NCBI RefSeq assembly: GCF_017877355.1
Contig: NZ_JAGIPR010000005.1
Location: forward strand, 248,001-312,000
DNA: 64,000 nt
Reading direction: 5' to 3'
DNA from: Chryseobacterium jejuense
GTDB lineage: Bacteria > Bacteroidota > Bacteroidia > Flavobacteriales > Weeksellaceae
The position numbers and the translations under genes were made by a program. Of the stretch, positions 8,209 through 17,068 are shown one piece after another (within the stretch, counting starts at the first letter, position 1; the number at the start of each line of letters is the position of its first letter). The notes beneath the pieces were generated by a model. That model was given only the letters and a program-made list of their open reading frames with translations, had not been told where the DNA came from and ran no database searches.

Positions 8209-8655
8209 CTAAATATCCAATAACCTTCTATGGTAATTAATCTGTCCCAAATGATAATCCAGATGCGTAATAAGATGAATCAGAAAATAGCCGGTTGTCA
8301 TGGGTTCCTCAAAAACGATCAGTGGATATTCTTTTTCCATTTCGGTCTCCGGAAGTTGGCTTAAAACTGAATCTATCATAATTGTCATGGATTCAATTTT
8401 TTCAATAAGTTCGCTTCTTGGAATGTCCTTTAGTGAAAATTCAAGTTCACGATGCCTTACATAGTCTGTATTTCCCAGCTGCGCTCCAATGAAATGATTA
8501 AGATTTCCTATAAGGTGTAAACACAGATTTCCTGCGGAATTGGAAATATTTTTATCAATCTTCCAGAGATTTTCTTCGTTTTGATAAGCTTCGATTTCTG
8601 CTTTTAATTTGTTTAGGTCTCTTTGATAAAGAGAGCGTAGAGGTGCTGTGATCAT
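8209..8655 (-). CDS. DinB superfamily protein
   Basis: A 148-residue all-helical protein of the DinB/YfiT four-helix bundle type. Candidate metal-ligand histidines lie in NLNHFIGAQLG (near residue 50) and in the C-terminal HLITHLDYHLGQINYHRR. Members include damage-inducible proteins and thiol-dependent transferases using bacillithiol or similar cofactors; which one applies here is unknown. It is a single gene about 55 bp from the DUF885 gene on the same strand, so cotranscription with that gene is possible. Confidence 0.85.
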   Translation of the reverse strand: MITAPLRSLYQRDLNKLKAEIEAYQNEENLWKIDKNISNSAGNLCLHLIGNLNHFIGAQLGNTDYVRHRELEFSLKDIPRSELIEKIESMTIMIDSVLSQLPETEMEKEYPLIVFEEPMTTGYFLIHLITHLDYHLGQINYHRRLLDI

Positions 8656-8710
8656 TGTGATTGGATTTAAATTAAAAAATGGGACATTTCTTAACTGTCC
8701 TGTTTGTGGA

Positions 8711-10507
8711 TTATTTTTGTTTTTTTGCCCAAAGCTCCATCTTTCTGTTCAGAACATCCAATGGAAGGCATCCCTGACTTAATACTTCATCATGGAAGCT
8801 TGCCAGATTAAACTTGTTGCCAAGCTCTTTCTGATATTTTTCTCTCAGTTCACGGATTCTTAAAGACCCGATTTTATATCCTAAAGCCTGTCCCGGCATC
8901 GCCATATATCTTTCTACTTCAGCTACTGCAGCTCCTTCATCATAAGAAATATTGCTCAGGAAGTATTTAATAGCTTCTTCTCTGCTCATTTTTCCGGTGT
9001 GCAAGCCTGTATCTACTACCAATCTTACAGCTCTCAGCATCTGATCGCTTAAATAACCCATTTTCTGGTAAGGATCTGTATAAAGACCAAACTCAGGGCC
9101 TAACGTCTCACAATAGTGTGCCCATCCTTCACCATAGGCACCAAACCATCCAAATCTCATAAATTTCGGAAGCTTTGTATTCTCCTGTTGAAGAGAAACC
9201 TGATAATGGTGCCCCGGAATTGCCTCATGTAAAAACAGAGATTCCATTCCTGAAGTAACATTAAATTTAGTAGGATCAGGAAGTGGCACGTAGAAAATAC
9301 CCGCTCTTTTTCCATCAGGAGTTCCCGGAATATATTCTGCACTTGCACTGGCTTCTCTGAATTTCTCTGTCTGTCTGATCTCAAACTTTGTTTTTGGAGT
9401 TACATTGAACATAGTCTTCAACTTGGGTGTAATCTTTGCCAGAATACTGTTGAATCCATCTAAAACCTCTTTAGAAGACTTATAAGTCATAGCTTTTGGA
9501 TCCGTTTTCACAAAAGTGATAAATTCTTCCAGTGTTCCTGTAAAGCCAACCTGCTGTTTCACTTTTTCCATCTCTGCACGAAGCATAGCCACCTGCTGTT
9601 GCCCTATTTTGTTGATCTCTTCAGGAGATTTTTTCGTGGTAGTCCAGCTTTTTACATAATAACCATAAATTTCATTTCCGTTGGGAAGGCTGTTGTATCC
9701 ATCTGTATCTCTACCTTTTGGTAAATATTCTTTTTCTAGAAATGTTCCCATTTTAGTATAGGCAGGAATAATTTTTTTAGTGATTACATCCTTATAAAGA
9801 GCTGAAAACTTATCTTTTTGAGCCTGAGTAAAATTCTTTGGGAAGTTTTTAATGGGACCGTAGAAAATATTCTTTTCCATATCCTGAGTCGTGATTTCCT
9901 CCGCTTTCATTTGAGGAATCATTTTAACAATCAGTTTTTTAGGAAGAACCACTTTATTGGTGATCCCATCACGGAAGTTGTCAGCTGCTGCATTCATCCA
10001 TTCCGGGAATTTTTCCATTCTTTTGAGCCAGTCGCTGTAGTCTTTTTCTGTTTTGAAAGGCTGGCTTCCCTGTCCGCTACCATACAACGGGAAATTTAAA
10101 GGAAGGCCTCCAAACTGGGTAAATGGAATATATTCCGGATGATAGGCATGGGCTTCAATTTTATCTTTTAAAGTATAATCCAATACATCATATACTACTT
10201 TATCTTCATCAGAAAGAGCCTTGTAATCTACGTTATCCAGCTGCTTTTGTACAGAATTATAAAAAGCAACTTCTCCTGAGATGAAATCTTTATCAATATT
10301 AATGGGAAGTTGGTCATTATATCTTAGATCTCCCTGAGCTGTAGCATCTAAAGGATATAGTTTAAGATACTGTTCATAATAATTGGATGCAATAGAATCC
10401 AGATTGGTAGGAGTTACCTTCGTAAGGGGAGAATCGGTCTTTTTGCACGAGGCAACGCCGATCATCAACCCCAGTCCCAGAATACTTTTCGATAAAACAC
10501 TTTTCAT
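8711..10507 (-). CDS. DUF885 family lipoprotein, putative zinc peptidase
   Basis: A 598-residue lipoprotein: the signal peptide ends in the lipobox-like VASC with Cys21, so it is probably anchored to a membrane facing the periplasm. The DUF885 family resembles M32/thermolysin-type peptidases; the family zinc motif HEAIPGHHYQ is present near residue 425, with GEGWAHYCE about 30 residues later giving the downstream glutamate. The C-terminal part is the usual helical RIRELREKYQKELG region. Length fits the family. Substrates are not known. It has its own upstream region and no operon partner apart from perhaps dinB. Confidence 0.88.
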   Translation of the reverse strand: MKSVLSKSILGLGLMIGVASCKKTDSPLTKVTPTNLDSIASNYYEQYLKLYPLDATAQGDLRYNDQLPINIDKDFISGEVAFYNSVQKQLDNVDYKALSDEDKVVYDVLDYTLKDKIEAHAYHPEYIPFTQFGGLPLNFPLYGSGQGSQPFKTEKDYSDWLKRMEKFPEWMNAAADNFRDGITNKVVLPKKLIVKMIPQMKAEEITTQDMEKNIFYGPIKNFPKNFTQAQKDKFSALYKDVITKKIIPAYTKMGTFLEKEYLPKGRDTDGYNSLPNGNEIYGYYVKSWTTTKKSPEEINKIGQQQVAMLRAEMEKVKQQVGFTGTLEEFITFVKTDPKAMTYKSSKEVLDGFNSILAKITPKLKTMFNVTPKTKFEIRQTEKFREASASAEYIPGTPDGKRAGIFYVPLPDPTKFNVTSGMESLFLHEAIPGHHYQVSLQQENTKLPKFMRFGWFGAYGEGWAHYCETLGPEFGLYTDPYQKMGYLSDQMLRAVRLVVDTGLHTGKMSREEAIKYFLSNISYDEGAAVAEVERYMAMPGQALGYKIGSLRIRELREKYQKELGNKFNLASFHDEVLSQGCLPLDVLNRKMELWAKKQK

Positions 10508-10619
10508 TTTCAGAATCTTTATAAAACAAAAGTAAGTATTATTGGGAGATTCAGACCCATTGAATGAATTGATTTTAAAAAATAATATTCAAAATCCTTT
10601 TCACATTAAATCAATTTTT

Positions 10620-10627
10620 TATCTTTG
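10620..10627 (+). promoter_or_regulatory. -7 promoter element TATCTTTG
   Basis: A full match to TAnnTTTG, 49 bp upstream of the acidic-protein gene at 10676. No TTG is found at the expected distance upstream, so only half of the promoter pattern is supported. Confidence 0.5.
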
Positions 10628-10675
10628 TCTAAAACGTTTAACAATCATATTATTACAGTTCTTTTTTAAGAAAAA

Positions 10676-11137
10676 ATGAAAGGGATTTTAAAAATTTACC
10701 ATCCGGACGAAACGCTAAAATACAATATTAGAAATACTTATTGTAAAGCAGTTTACAGCAACCAGCAACATTTTTTAGAGGTTGAAATTATTACGGATGA
10801 CAGTTTGGATCACGTAGATGATGATTCATTACAGTACAACTTTCCGCAGCTTTCACTTGAGGTCTTCGATTTTCCTATCGACTCTGCGGAAATAGAAGGA
10901 AAAACATTCAAAATCAATGATTCTGACGAGGACTCCTATACAGAGGTAGATCTTTTCGATGATGAAGATGCCTATGTCTATGACAATGAGCTTCTCTTTG
11001 AGAAAAATGAAGAAGGAGAGCTTCAGGTGATATGGAAGGGAACCATTGTTGATTTCTATACCGGATCTGATACTCCGATTCCTTTTAGGCTAAAATGCGA
11101 GTTCAAACAGGATGATATAGAAGTAGACGAAGACTAA
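10676..11137 (+). CDS. acidic conserved protein of unknown function
   Basis: A 153-residue, strongly acidic soluble protein. Asp/Glu runs lie at DDSLDHVDDDSL (near residue 45), DSDEDSYTEVDLFDDEDAY (near 85) and at the C-terminal DDIEVDED. There is no signal peptide, transmembrane segment or recognised motif; predicted strands suggest a small beta-rich domain. It has its own promoter-like element and a hairpin after it. The next genes downstream are the ExbB/ExbD/TonB-like set, 175 bp away with their own -7 element, so a functional link is not shown. Confidence 0.7.
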   Translation: MKGILKIYHPDETLKYNIRNTYCKAVYSNQQHFLEVEIITDDSLDHVDDDSLQYNFPQLSLEVFDFPIDSAEIEGKTFKINDSDEDSYTEVDLFDDEDAYVYDNELLFEKNEEGELQVIWKGTIVDFYTGSDTPIPFRLKCEFKQDDIEVDED

Positions 11138-11177
11138 GCGCTGCTTATCATTCTTTTTAATACCAGATTTCTTTTCA

Positions 11178-11201
11178 AAATTTCTTTTTGGAAAGAAATT
11201 T
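11178..11201. terminator. hairpin after the acidic-protein gene
   Basis: A 10-bp perfect but AT-rich stem, AAATTTCTTT / AAAGAAATTT, with loop TTGG. The T tract after it is weak, so termination is only probable. Confidence 0.4.
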
Positions 11202-11274
11202 GCTGTTTATAAATCATAACAAACTTTAAGTTGTTTTTAAGCAATTTTTAAGAGAGCAATTCATAATATTCCAC

Positions 11275-11282
11275 TACATTTG
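11275..11282 (+). promoter_or_regulatory. -7 promoter element TACATTTG before exbB
   Basis: A full TAnnTTTG match ending 30 bp upstream of the ExbB-like start, which would give a leader of roughly 25 nt. No TTG at the expected distance. Confidence 0.55.
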
Positions 11283-11312
11283 TCGTTGAAACTTTAATAA
11301 AATTCATATTTA

Positions 11313-12017
11313 ATGCTGTTAACGGAACTTTCTCAGATTTTATTTGCACAAATCACTACCCCTGCAGTTGCCGCAGACAATTTAGAATTTTCATTCTGGA
11401 AAATCATGTTTCATGGAGGAGCCTTCGCTAAAATAGTGATGGCAACTGTATTACTGTTGGGAATATTTTCTTTGTACCTGTTTTTTGAAAGATTTTTCTT
11501 TATTAAAAGAGTAACTTCTAAAACAGACTCCAACTTCATGAATAATATAGAAGACTTTATTAAGGAAGGAAAAATAGAAGCTGCCGCAGATTATTGTAAA
11601 ACGCAGAACTCTCCGGAAGGAAGAATTCTTGAAAAAGGAATTTCAAGATTGGGACGTCCTGTTTCTGATATCGTAAGTGCTATGGAAGCTCAGGCTCAGG
11701 TAGAAGTTGCCAATATGGAGAAAAACCTGAATCTCTTAGCTGTAGTACCGAGTATTGCACCTATGTTAGGGCTTTTAGGAACGGTAATCGGGATGATTAT
11801 TGCCTTTTTTAACTTATCACATGCAACCGGATCTTTCTCTCCGAAAACACTTTCGGAAGGTATTTATACAGCTTTAGGACAAACGGCAGTAGGTCTTGCA
11901 GTGGCAATCCCGGCAAACTTCTGTTACAATATTCTTTTGACAAGAATTGACAAGTTTGTACTGAAGGCTCAGAATATGTCCGGAGAATTTTTAGACCTTA
12001 TCAACAAACCTTTATAA
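11313..12017 (+). CDS. exbB: MotA/TolQ/ExbB family proton channel
   Basis: A 234-residue inner membrane protein with three hydrophobic segments (about residues 39-60, 143-168 and 180-205) and a cytoplasmic region between the first two. The PSIAPMLGLLGTVIGMI motif is diagnostic for the TolQ/ExbB/MotA channel family, which carries protons to energise outer membrane work. It is followed at 12 bp by ExbD and then a TonB-like protein, so it forms a complete ExbB-ExbD-TonB-type complex. TolQ versus ExbB cannot be decided; no TolB or Pal is nearby. Confidence 0.88.
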   Translation: MLLTELSQILFAQITTPAVAADNLEFSFWKIMFHGGAFAKIVMATVLLLGIFSLYLFFERFFFIKRVTSKTDSNFMNNIEDFIKEGKIEAAADYCKTQNSPEGRILEKGISRLGRPVSDIVSAMEAQAQVEVANMEKNLNLLAVVPSIAPMLGLLGTVIGMIIAFFNLSHATGSFSPKTLSEGIYTALGQTAVGLAVAIPANFCYNILLTRIDKFVLKAQNMSGEFLDLINKPL

Positions 12018-12029
12018 ATCTTTCTTAAG

Positions 12030-12428
12030 ATGAAAATTCAGAGAAGAAATAAAGCAAATCCGGAATTCAGTTTAGCCGCGATGACAGACGTTATCCTGTT
12101 GATGCTGATATTCTTTATGATTACCTCGTCTGCAGCCAATCAAAGTGCTATAGAGGTGAATCTGCCAAAAGCCGGAGCGGTTGAAGATAATATTCCCAAT
12201 CCTGTTATCGTAAGTATTAAGCCGGACGGATCTTATTTTGTGGATGATAATCCTGTAAACAGAGGAGAATTGGAGCAGATCATTGCAGATAAACTAAACG
12301 GGCAGGCCAATAAATCTTTCACGATCAGGGCTGATGAAAACACGATGCATAAGGATGTTGTTTTTGTAATGGAAATCGCTGAAAAACATAAATTTAACAT
12401 TGCTATTGCAACCGTTAAAGATAAATAA
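12030..12428 (+). CDS. exbD: ExbD/TolR family biopolymer transport protein
   Basis: A 132-residue bitopic inner membrane protein: short basic N terminus, one transmembrane helix (about residues 16-33) containing the protonatable Asp in MTDVILLMLIFFMITS, then a periplasmic domain (PNPVIVSIKPDGSYFVDDN, C-terminal IAIATVKDK). It partners the upstream ExbB-like channel and the downstream TonB-like protein. Spacing of 12 and 22 bp supports a single operon. Length is typical. Confidence 0.9.
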   Translation: MKIQRRNKANPEFSLAAMTDVILLMLIFFMITSSAANQSAIEVNLPKAGAVEDNIPNPVIVSIKPDGSYFVDDNPVNRGELEQIIADKLNGQANKSFTIRADENTMHKDVVFVMEIAEKHKFNIAIATVKDK

Positions 12429-12450
12429 ATGCTAAGAATCATTTTTTAAG

Positions 12451-13341
12451 ATGAGAAGCTACATAGCAAACAAAAACGAGGAGAACCGAGATCGGGTAAA
12501 GAGCGCATTGCTTTCTATTCTGATTTGGGCTGCCATTCTGCTTTTTGTTTTTTACTATAAATTAAAGCCCGAACTGGATAAAGAGCCCGAAGTAGTAACC
12601 ACCATGTTGGTAAACTTCGGAGATAACAGAAACGGAAACGGTGTTGAAGAGCCTGCTGAACAGCCGGGAAGCCTGGCTGCTGAGACAGAAGTTGTAACAC
12701 CGGAGCCTGTAGAAGTTCCTGTTCCTGAAACAAAAACAGAAGTAAAGCCGGAACCTGTAGTAAAACCTGAGCCGAAGAAAGCTGAAGTGAAGGAAAAAGT
12801 TATTACTGGAAATAATTCAAAAAATACGGTTCCTAAAAAAGAGGAATCTAAAAAAGCAGAAAAAAAGGAGGCTACGAGCACAAGTACTGCTAAGAACACT
12901 AAAAAATCAGGGACTGCCAAAACCAATTCAAAAACCGGAAACGGTGACGGACAAGGAAATGCCGCGATTGGTAAGTTTCTAGGTGGAAAAGGACAGAAGC
13001 CAGGAGGGCAGGGAGACGGAAATGGTCCTGGGAACGCAGGAGATCCTTTAGGTGGAGAAGGAAATGGTGACAGTAAAGTAGGAATTGATAGAAAACTGGT
13101 AGGATATATTCCCGGAACTATGGGGAGAGGTGGAGCGCAACCGTCTCACAGCTGTACAGCCAGTGGTTCCATCACGGTTGCCTATACTGTAGATAAAGCC
13201 GGAAATGTGGTGTCTGCAAGAAGAGCAGGAGGAATTTCAGATCCTTGTGTATCATCTACATCCGTTGCCTGGGTGAAGAAATATGTAAAAGCGGAAAAAG
13301 CCAATGTTTCTTCCAGCGGAACTTATAAAATTACATTCTAA
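12451..13341 (+). CDS. TonB-like energy transducer
   Basis: A 296-residue protein with a basic N terminus, one membrane helix at about residues 22-40, a long Pro/Glu/Lys-rich spacer (residues 65-150) then a Gly/Asn-rich stretch (165-205), and a C-terminal domain with SITVAYTVDKAGNV and GTYKITF. This is the layout of TonB proteins, whose spacer crosses the periplasm and whose C terminus touches TonB-dependent receptors. The C-terminal domain contains two cysteines (SHSCTAS and DPCVS) that could pair. Third gene of the operon. Its stop is followed within 10 bp by a terminator. Confidence 0.85.
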   Translation: MRSYIANKNEENRDRVKSALLSILIWAAILLFVFYYKLKPELDKEPEVVTTMLVNFGDNRNGNGVEEPAEQPGSLAAETEVVTPEPVEVPVPETKTEVKPEPVVKPEPKKAEVKEKVITGNNSKNTVPKKEESKKAEKKEATSTSTAKNTKKSGTAKTNSKTGNGDGQGNAAIGKFLGGKGQKPGGQGDGNGPGNAGDPLGGEGNGDSKVGIDRKLVGYIPGTMGRGGAQPSHSCTASGSITVAYTVDKAGNVVSARRAGGISDPCVSSTSVAWVKKYVKAEKANVSSSGTYKITF

Positions 13342-13350
13342 AAATACAAA

Positions 13351-13375
13351 AGCACTTTATTCAAGTGCTTTTTTT
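13351..13375 (+). terminator. terminator of the exbB-exbD-tonB-like operon
   Basis: Stem AGCACTT / AAGTGCT with a 5-nt loop and a T7 tract. The left arm contains the stop codon (13357-13359) of the convergent minus-strand gene. Confidence 0.85.
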
Positions 13376-13749
13376 AATTCATTTATTCTGTTGATAATGG
13401 GAAGAGCAAAGATTCCGCTGGTCTGTAGATACTGCTCATAGAATGTTTTTGCCTTATCCTGAAAGTCTTTATTCTGATCTTCTCTGCTTTTGAAGTAGAA
13501 AAGGTTTCCCAGCATTTCATAATAGTCTTTACGATCTCTTTCCTGTCTTTCATTAACAAGGGCGATCATTTCTTGCTTAGTCATTGAAGATACTTCCGTA
13601 AAATTCATTTTGAAGATATCTCTCATCAAAGTATCAAAGTCCAGTTCTTTCTGGAGTAAACTTTCTTCCGGTTTATCCAGAATTAATTTTTCCAGAGCCT
13701 GTGTCAGCTGACGGATGAGTCTTAGTGTGAATTCTTTATCTGTAATCAT
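13357..13749 (-). CDS. conserved helical protein of unknown function
   Basis: A 130-residue soluble, all-helical, charged protein starting MITDKEFTLRLIRQLTQALEK. I recognise no catalytic motif; the opening resembles the helical domain of some proteins annotated DUF6483, but I am not sure. I start at ATG 13749; 18 further codons upstream are open but read as non-conserved sequence. It lies 65 bp downstream of the SpmAB-like gene on the same strand, so it may be cotranscribed. Its last codons lie inside the terminator of the opposite operon. Confidence 0.65.
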   Translation of the reverse strand: MITDKEFTLRLIRQLTQALEKLILDKPEESLLQKELDFDTLMRDIFKMNFTEVSSMTKQEMIALVNERQERDRKDYYEMLGNLFYFKSREDQNKDFQDKAKTFYEQYLQTSGIFALPIINRINELKKALE

Positions 13750-13813
13750 TAGGTGGTTTAAGGTTTTGAGTTTAGTGTTTAAAGTTGTTTGATAAACGGG
13801 CAAGTAGTCTTAA

Positions 13814-15217
13814 TTAAGCAAAAAACAAATACGCAAGCGCTATAGAAGTGATAATTCCTACTAAATCAGCCAAAAGCATTGCAATTACCGTATATCTTGT
13901 GTTCTTTATGGCTACGGCACCAAAGTAGACTGCAATCACATAAAACGTGGTATCTGAGCTTCCCTGAAGTACGGCTGCTAATTTCCCCTGAAAACTGTCT
14001 GCTCCAAAAGTTGCCATAGTATCAACCATCATTCCTCTGGCTCCGGAACCGGATAAAGGTTTGATTAATGCGGTTGGAAGCCCATCCACAAATCTTGGAT
14101 CAAGATGAGCTACATTGGCTACCCATTTCATTCCGTCAATGATAACATCAAAAACTCCGGAAGTTCTTAATAAGGAAATAGCGATGAGCATTCCAACCAG
14201 GTAAGGAATAATCTTTACGCAGGTCGTAAACCCTTCTTTTGCACCTTCAATAAAGGCGTCAAAAACGTTAATCTTTTTATAAACGGCTCCAAGTACAATG
14301 GCAAGGAAAATAAAGAGAATAAGCCCATTACTTAATACTTTACTGAAATCATCAAGTTCGTCTTTACTCAATTGCACAAGATAGACAACCAATAACCCGA
14401 TAATTGCTGAAATTCCGCCAACATAAGCGATAACTACCGGGCGAAGAAGATTGATCTTTTGATATAAAGAAACAATAATCATGGCTGCCAAGGTTGCGGC
14501 AAAGGTAGCAATCATACAAGGAAGGAAGATGTCAGTAGGTGTTTTGGATCCCATTGATGCTCTAATGGCAATAATTGATACCGGAATAAGCGTCATTCCT
14601 CCTGCGTGGAGGCATAGGAACATGATCTGTGAATTGCTGGCGGTATCTTTATTAGGATTTAAGGTCTGAAGACTCTCCATTGCTTTTAATCCGAACGGAG
14701 TGGCTGCATTATCCAGTCCCAGGAGATTGGCACTGAAATTCATCAGCATGTGCCCAAATGCAGGGTGATTTTTAGGGATATCAGGAAATAATTTAGAAAA
14801 GAATGGTTGAATAAACCTACTCAAAAGGTTGATTCCACCTGCTTTTTCTGCAATACTCATGAATCCCATAAAAAGAGTCATAATTCCAATCAATCCAATG
14901 CAAATTTTTACGGCAGTTTCTGAAGTTCCTATAACTCCATCAGCTTCCTGAACACGGTAAACCTTTACATTCTGCTTTAAAGAATCTGTTTTATAGTGAA
15001 TTCTGCTGTCTGCAAAATCATTTTTCTTCATCAGGCTGTCCTTCACAATTGGTGAGAGCGTACTCATAGGCTGTGTTGCGATTTTCACAGTATCACCGCC
15101 TTTTCCAACCACCATATCATTGAAAATGGTTTTGTAATGACTTGACGAAATGTATTTTATACTGGCAATGGCAATGGCAATGATAATGAATGCCGACCAA
15201 ATTCTGCTGAGAACCAT
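13814..15217 (-). CDS. SpmA/SpmB-like fused nucleoside recognition domain membrane protein
   Basis: A 467-residue multi-spanning inner membrane protein. The first half (about residues 100-260) has AGGINLLSRFIQPFFSKLFPDIPKNHPAFG and LLGLDNAATPFGLKAMESL as in SpmA; the second half (about 320-460) has the SpmB pattern of KIIPYLVGMLIAI and LIKPLSGSGARGM. In Bacillus these are separate spore-maturation genes; non-sporulating Bacteroidetes carry fused forms of unknown function. Between the first transmembrane segment and the SpmA part is an extra region of about 60 residues predicted outside the membrane. A transport role is inferred only. Confidence 0.85.
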   Translation of the reverse strand: MVLSRIWSAFIIIAIAIASIKYISSSHYKTIFNDMVVGKGGDTVKIATQPMSTLSPIVKDSLMKKNDFADSRIHYKTDSLKQNVKVYRVQEADGVIGTSETAVKICIGLIGIMTLFMGFMSIAEKAGGINLLSRFIQPFFSKLFPDIPKNHPAFGHMLMNFSANLLGLDNAATPFGLKAMESLQTLNPNKDTASNSQIMFLCLHAGGMTLIPVSIIAIRASMGSKTPTDIFLPCMIATFAATLAAMIIVSLYQKINLLRPVVIAYVGGISAIIGLLVVYLVQLSKDELDDFSKVLSNGLILFIFLAIVLGAVYKKINVFDAFIEGAKEGFTTCVKIIPYLVGMLIAISLLRTSGVFDVIIDGMKWVANVAHLDPRFVDGLPTALIKPLSGSGARGMMVDTMATFGADSFQGKLAAVLQGSSDTTFYVIAVYFGAVAIKNTRYTVIAMLLADLVGIITSIALAYLFFA

Positions 15218-15558
15218 TAGATTGATTTAATTGTTTAAACTTATCAAAAATACTTTAAACCACAAAAGTTACAAAAGAATTAAACAACTAAGTTTCTATA
15301 AAGTTTCTGTTGTAGGGCTGAAAAGGACATTTAAGTTTTTGGAAATCTTGGATTTCAACTTTTCTATGCTGATTTATTTTACCACAATGTTCGCAAAGAA
15401 TCTTATTGGAAAATTTAAAATTTCCTTTCACAGCAGCGTTAGCACTTAGCAGAGAGTACTAATTAAAGCCCCTCGCTGAATGAAATGCCTTTACGGTCAA
15501 AAAATATGCATAATGTTTTATAATCTCTTTGCGTATTCTTTGCGTTTGAAATGAAAAA
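15218..15558. other. 341-bp intergenic region without a convincing gene
   Basis: It lies upstream of the SpmAB-like gene and downstream of the DUF6973-like gene. It contains fragments such as CCACAAAAGTTACAAAAG, GCAAAGAATC and CTCTTTGCGTATTCTTTGCG that look like degenerate pieces of flavobacterial interspersed repeats. A 72-codon frame at 15231-15449 starts at a non-ATG codon and has no protein-like character. Confidence 0.5.
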
Positions 15559-16068
15559 TTACTCTTCCAGATAAACAAGGTGTCCTTCAAAATCGTCATC
15601 CAGGTTTTTCAGCACCTTGGCGTCGTCCATTTTTTTGACTAATCCATCAACAAAAAAGCTTTTTTCAAAGAACTGGCGGTGAATTCCTGGTAAAAGCTCC
15701 ATAAAATAATCCATTCCTAACTTGTTGTTATGAAGATCCATTTTGGTTTCCAAAGGTTGGTTGGGAAACAATTCTTCGTGGAGATCTGTCATTCTTTTAC
15801 AGAAATCCAGTGCTTTTTCAGGGGAAGAAATTTTGCTGCAATACATCATGATGAAACAACACCAAAGCGCATGTCTGAAGGCGTTTCCTATACCATTGTT
15901 AGAAGCCGTTTCAGGGAATTTTGCCTGTGCGATAGTGAATGCCTTAACCGTAGCATGAAAGCTGAGTATGGCAAAAAGAGGATGAGGGAGAATAAGAGCT
16001 AATAGACGCATGATCTTTTTAAAACTCATACTCCTGATGGTGTTGAAAAATATCTTAAAAGTCCTCAT
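15559..16068 (-). CDS. DUF6973-like protein
   Basis: A 169-residue protein with a hydrophobic N-terminal segment (about residues 20-38) and a domain holding GNAFRHALWCCF, a central LHEELFPNQPLETKMDLHNNKLGMDY and further conserved His/Asn/Asp. This pattern of FRHALW, HE and MDLHNN matches what I know of DUF6973-type proteins, which look like hydrolase-like or immunity-associated domains, but no activity is established. It follows the accD terminator on the same strand and is probably a separate unit. Confidence 0.65.
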   Translation of the reverse strand: MRTFKIFFNTIRSMSFKKIMRLLALILPHPLFAILSFHATVKAFTIAQAKFPETASNNGIGNAFRHALWCCFIMMYCSKISSPEKALDFCKRMTDLHEELFPNQPLETKMDLHNNKLGMDYFMELLPGIHRQFFEKSFFVDGLVKKMDDAKVLKNLDDDFEGHLVYLEE

Positions 16069-16075
16069 AAATAAA

Positions 16076-16101
16076 AATCTCTCCCCAATTAGAGAGAGAT
16101 T
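16076..16101 (-). terminator. terminator downstream of accD
   Basis: Stem AATCTCTC / GAGAGATT with a 10-nt loop; on the minus strand TTTTTATTT follows. It lies 22 bp after the accD stop and 8 bp before the next gene on the same strand. Confidence 0.75.
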
Positions 16102-16122
16102 GTATTGTTTTTGTTACAGAAA

Positions 16123-16977
16123 CTATGCTTTTGCAGCTAATAAATTAACGGTTTTAGCAACAGTGTCCTGAATTTCAGTTCTTTTTACAATGAAGTCAAC
16201 AAATCCTTTTTCCTGTAGGAATTCAGAGGTCTGGAATCCTTCCGGTAAATCTCTACCGATTGTTTCACGGATTACTCTTGGTCCTGCAAAACCGATAAGA
16301 GCTTTTGGTTCAGCCATAATGATATCAGCAGTCATTGCAAAAGATGCTGTAATCCCACCAAAAGTTGGGTCACACAGATAAGCGATATATAAAAGGCCTG
16401 CTTCTGAAAGCTGAGCCAATTTCGCCTGTACTTTAGCTAACTGCATCAAAGAATAGGTTGCTTCCTGCATTCTTGCTCCTCCGGACTGACAGATAATCAT
16501 ATACGGAAGTTTGTGCTTGATACAGTAGTCTACAGCTCTTCTGATCTTTTCACCCATTACAGAACCTAAAGATCCACCAATAAAAGCAAAATCCATACAA
16601 GAAACTACCATTTCAGTTCCTTTTACAGTTCCTACAGCGTTTCTGATAGAGTCTGTAAGTTTTGTTTTCGCTTTTACTTCTTTTAAACGGTCTTTATAGG
16701 CCTTTGTATCCTTAAAGTTTAAGATATCAATACTTTCAACATTGGCATCCAGTTCGGTAAATTTACCACCGTCAAAAAGGATGTCAAAAAATTCCGCACT
16801 TCCTATTCTTACATGAAACCCGTCTTCAGGAGAAACATAGTTATTTCTCTTTAATTCATCATGTTCCACAACTTTTCCAGATGGAGTCTGATGCCATAGA
16901 CCTTTGGGAACGTCCTTTTTCTCATCAGTAGAGGTGGTAATGTTTTTTGCTTTTCTTTTAAACCAGTCGAATGCCAT
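16123..16977 (-). CDS. accD: acetyl-CoA carboxylase carboxyltransferase beta subunit without zinc ribbon
   Basis: A 284-residue crotonase-fold subunit that, with AccA, moves the carboxyl group from biotin to acetyl-CoA to make malonyl-CoA for fatty acids. The core is intact: [15 protein letters not shown] near 131-145, [11 protein letters not shown] near 162 and [10 protein letters not shown] near 207. The N terminus aligns with the zinc-ribbon region ([23 protein letters not shown]) but all four ligand cysteines are replaced; the first Cys of the protein comes at about residue 126. It follows the aldolase gene by 91 bp, with a long inverted repeat between. Confidence 0.93.
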   Translation of the reverse strand: MAFDWFKRKAKNITTSTDEKKDVPKGLWHQTPSGKVVEHDELKRNNYVSPEDGFHVRIGSAEFFDILFDGGKFTELDANVESIDILNFKDTKAYKDRLKEVKAKTKLTDSIRNAVGTVKGTEMVVSCMDFAFIGGSLGSVMGEKIRRAVDYCIKHKLPYMIICQSGGARMQEATYSLMQLAKVQAKLAQLSEAGLLYIAYLCDPTFGGITASFAMTADIIMAEPKALIGFAGPRVIRETIGRDLPEGFQTSEFLQEKGFVDFIVKRTEIQDTVAKTVNLLAAKA

Positions 16978-17007
16978 TTTTAATTGTATTAATGTATAAA
17001 TGTAAAA

Positions 17008-17056
17008 TGTATCAATGTAAATACACTCTTTTATGAATGCTTTTTACATTGATACA
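17008..17056. repeat. 14-bp perfect inverted repeat between aldolase and accD
   Basis: TGTATCAATGTAAA (17008-17021) and TTTACATTGATACA (17043-17056) can pair around a 21-nt loop. The left arm extends into a series of ATGTAnnA units with a period near 8 bp (16991-17021). It may end the aldolase transcript, but its tandem, AT-rich make-up also resembles an interspersed palindrome. Confidence 0.6.
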
Positions 17057-17068
17057 AATGTACAGTTC

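Noticed and set aside
12555..12926. Minus-strand Ser/Gly/Phe-rich frame in the TonB-like gene
   Set aside because: Product of the Pro/Lys/Glu-rich coding strand read backwards; no start signals or homology.
15231..15449. 72-codon frame between the SpmAB-like and DUF6973-like genes
   Set aside because: Starts at a non-ATG codon, has low-complexity composition and no protein-like pattern; the region looks like degenerate repeat DNA.
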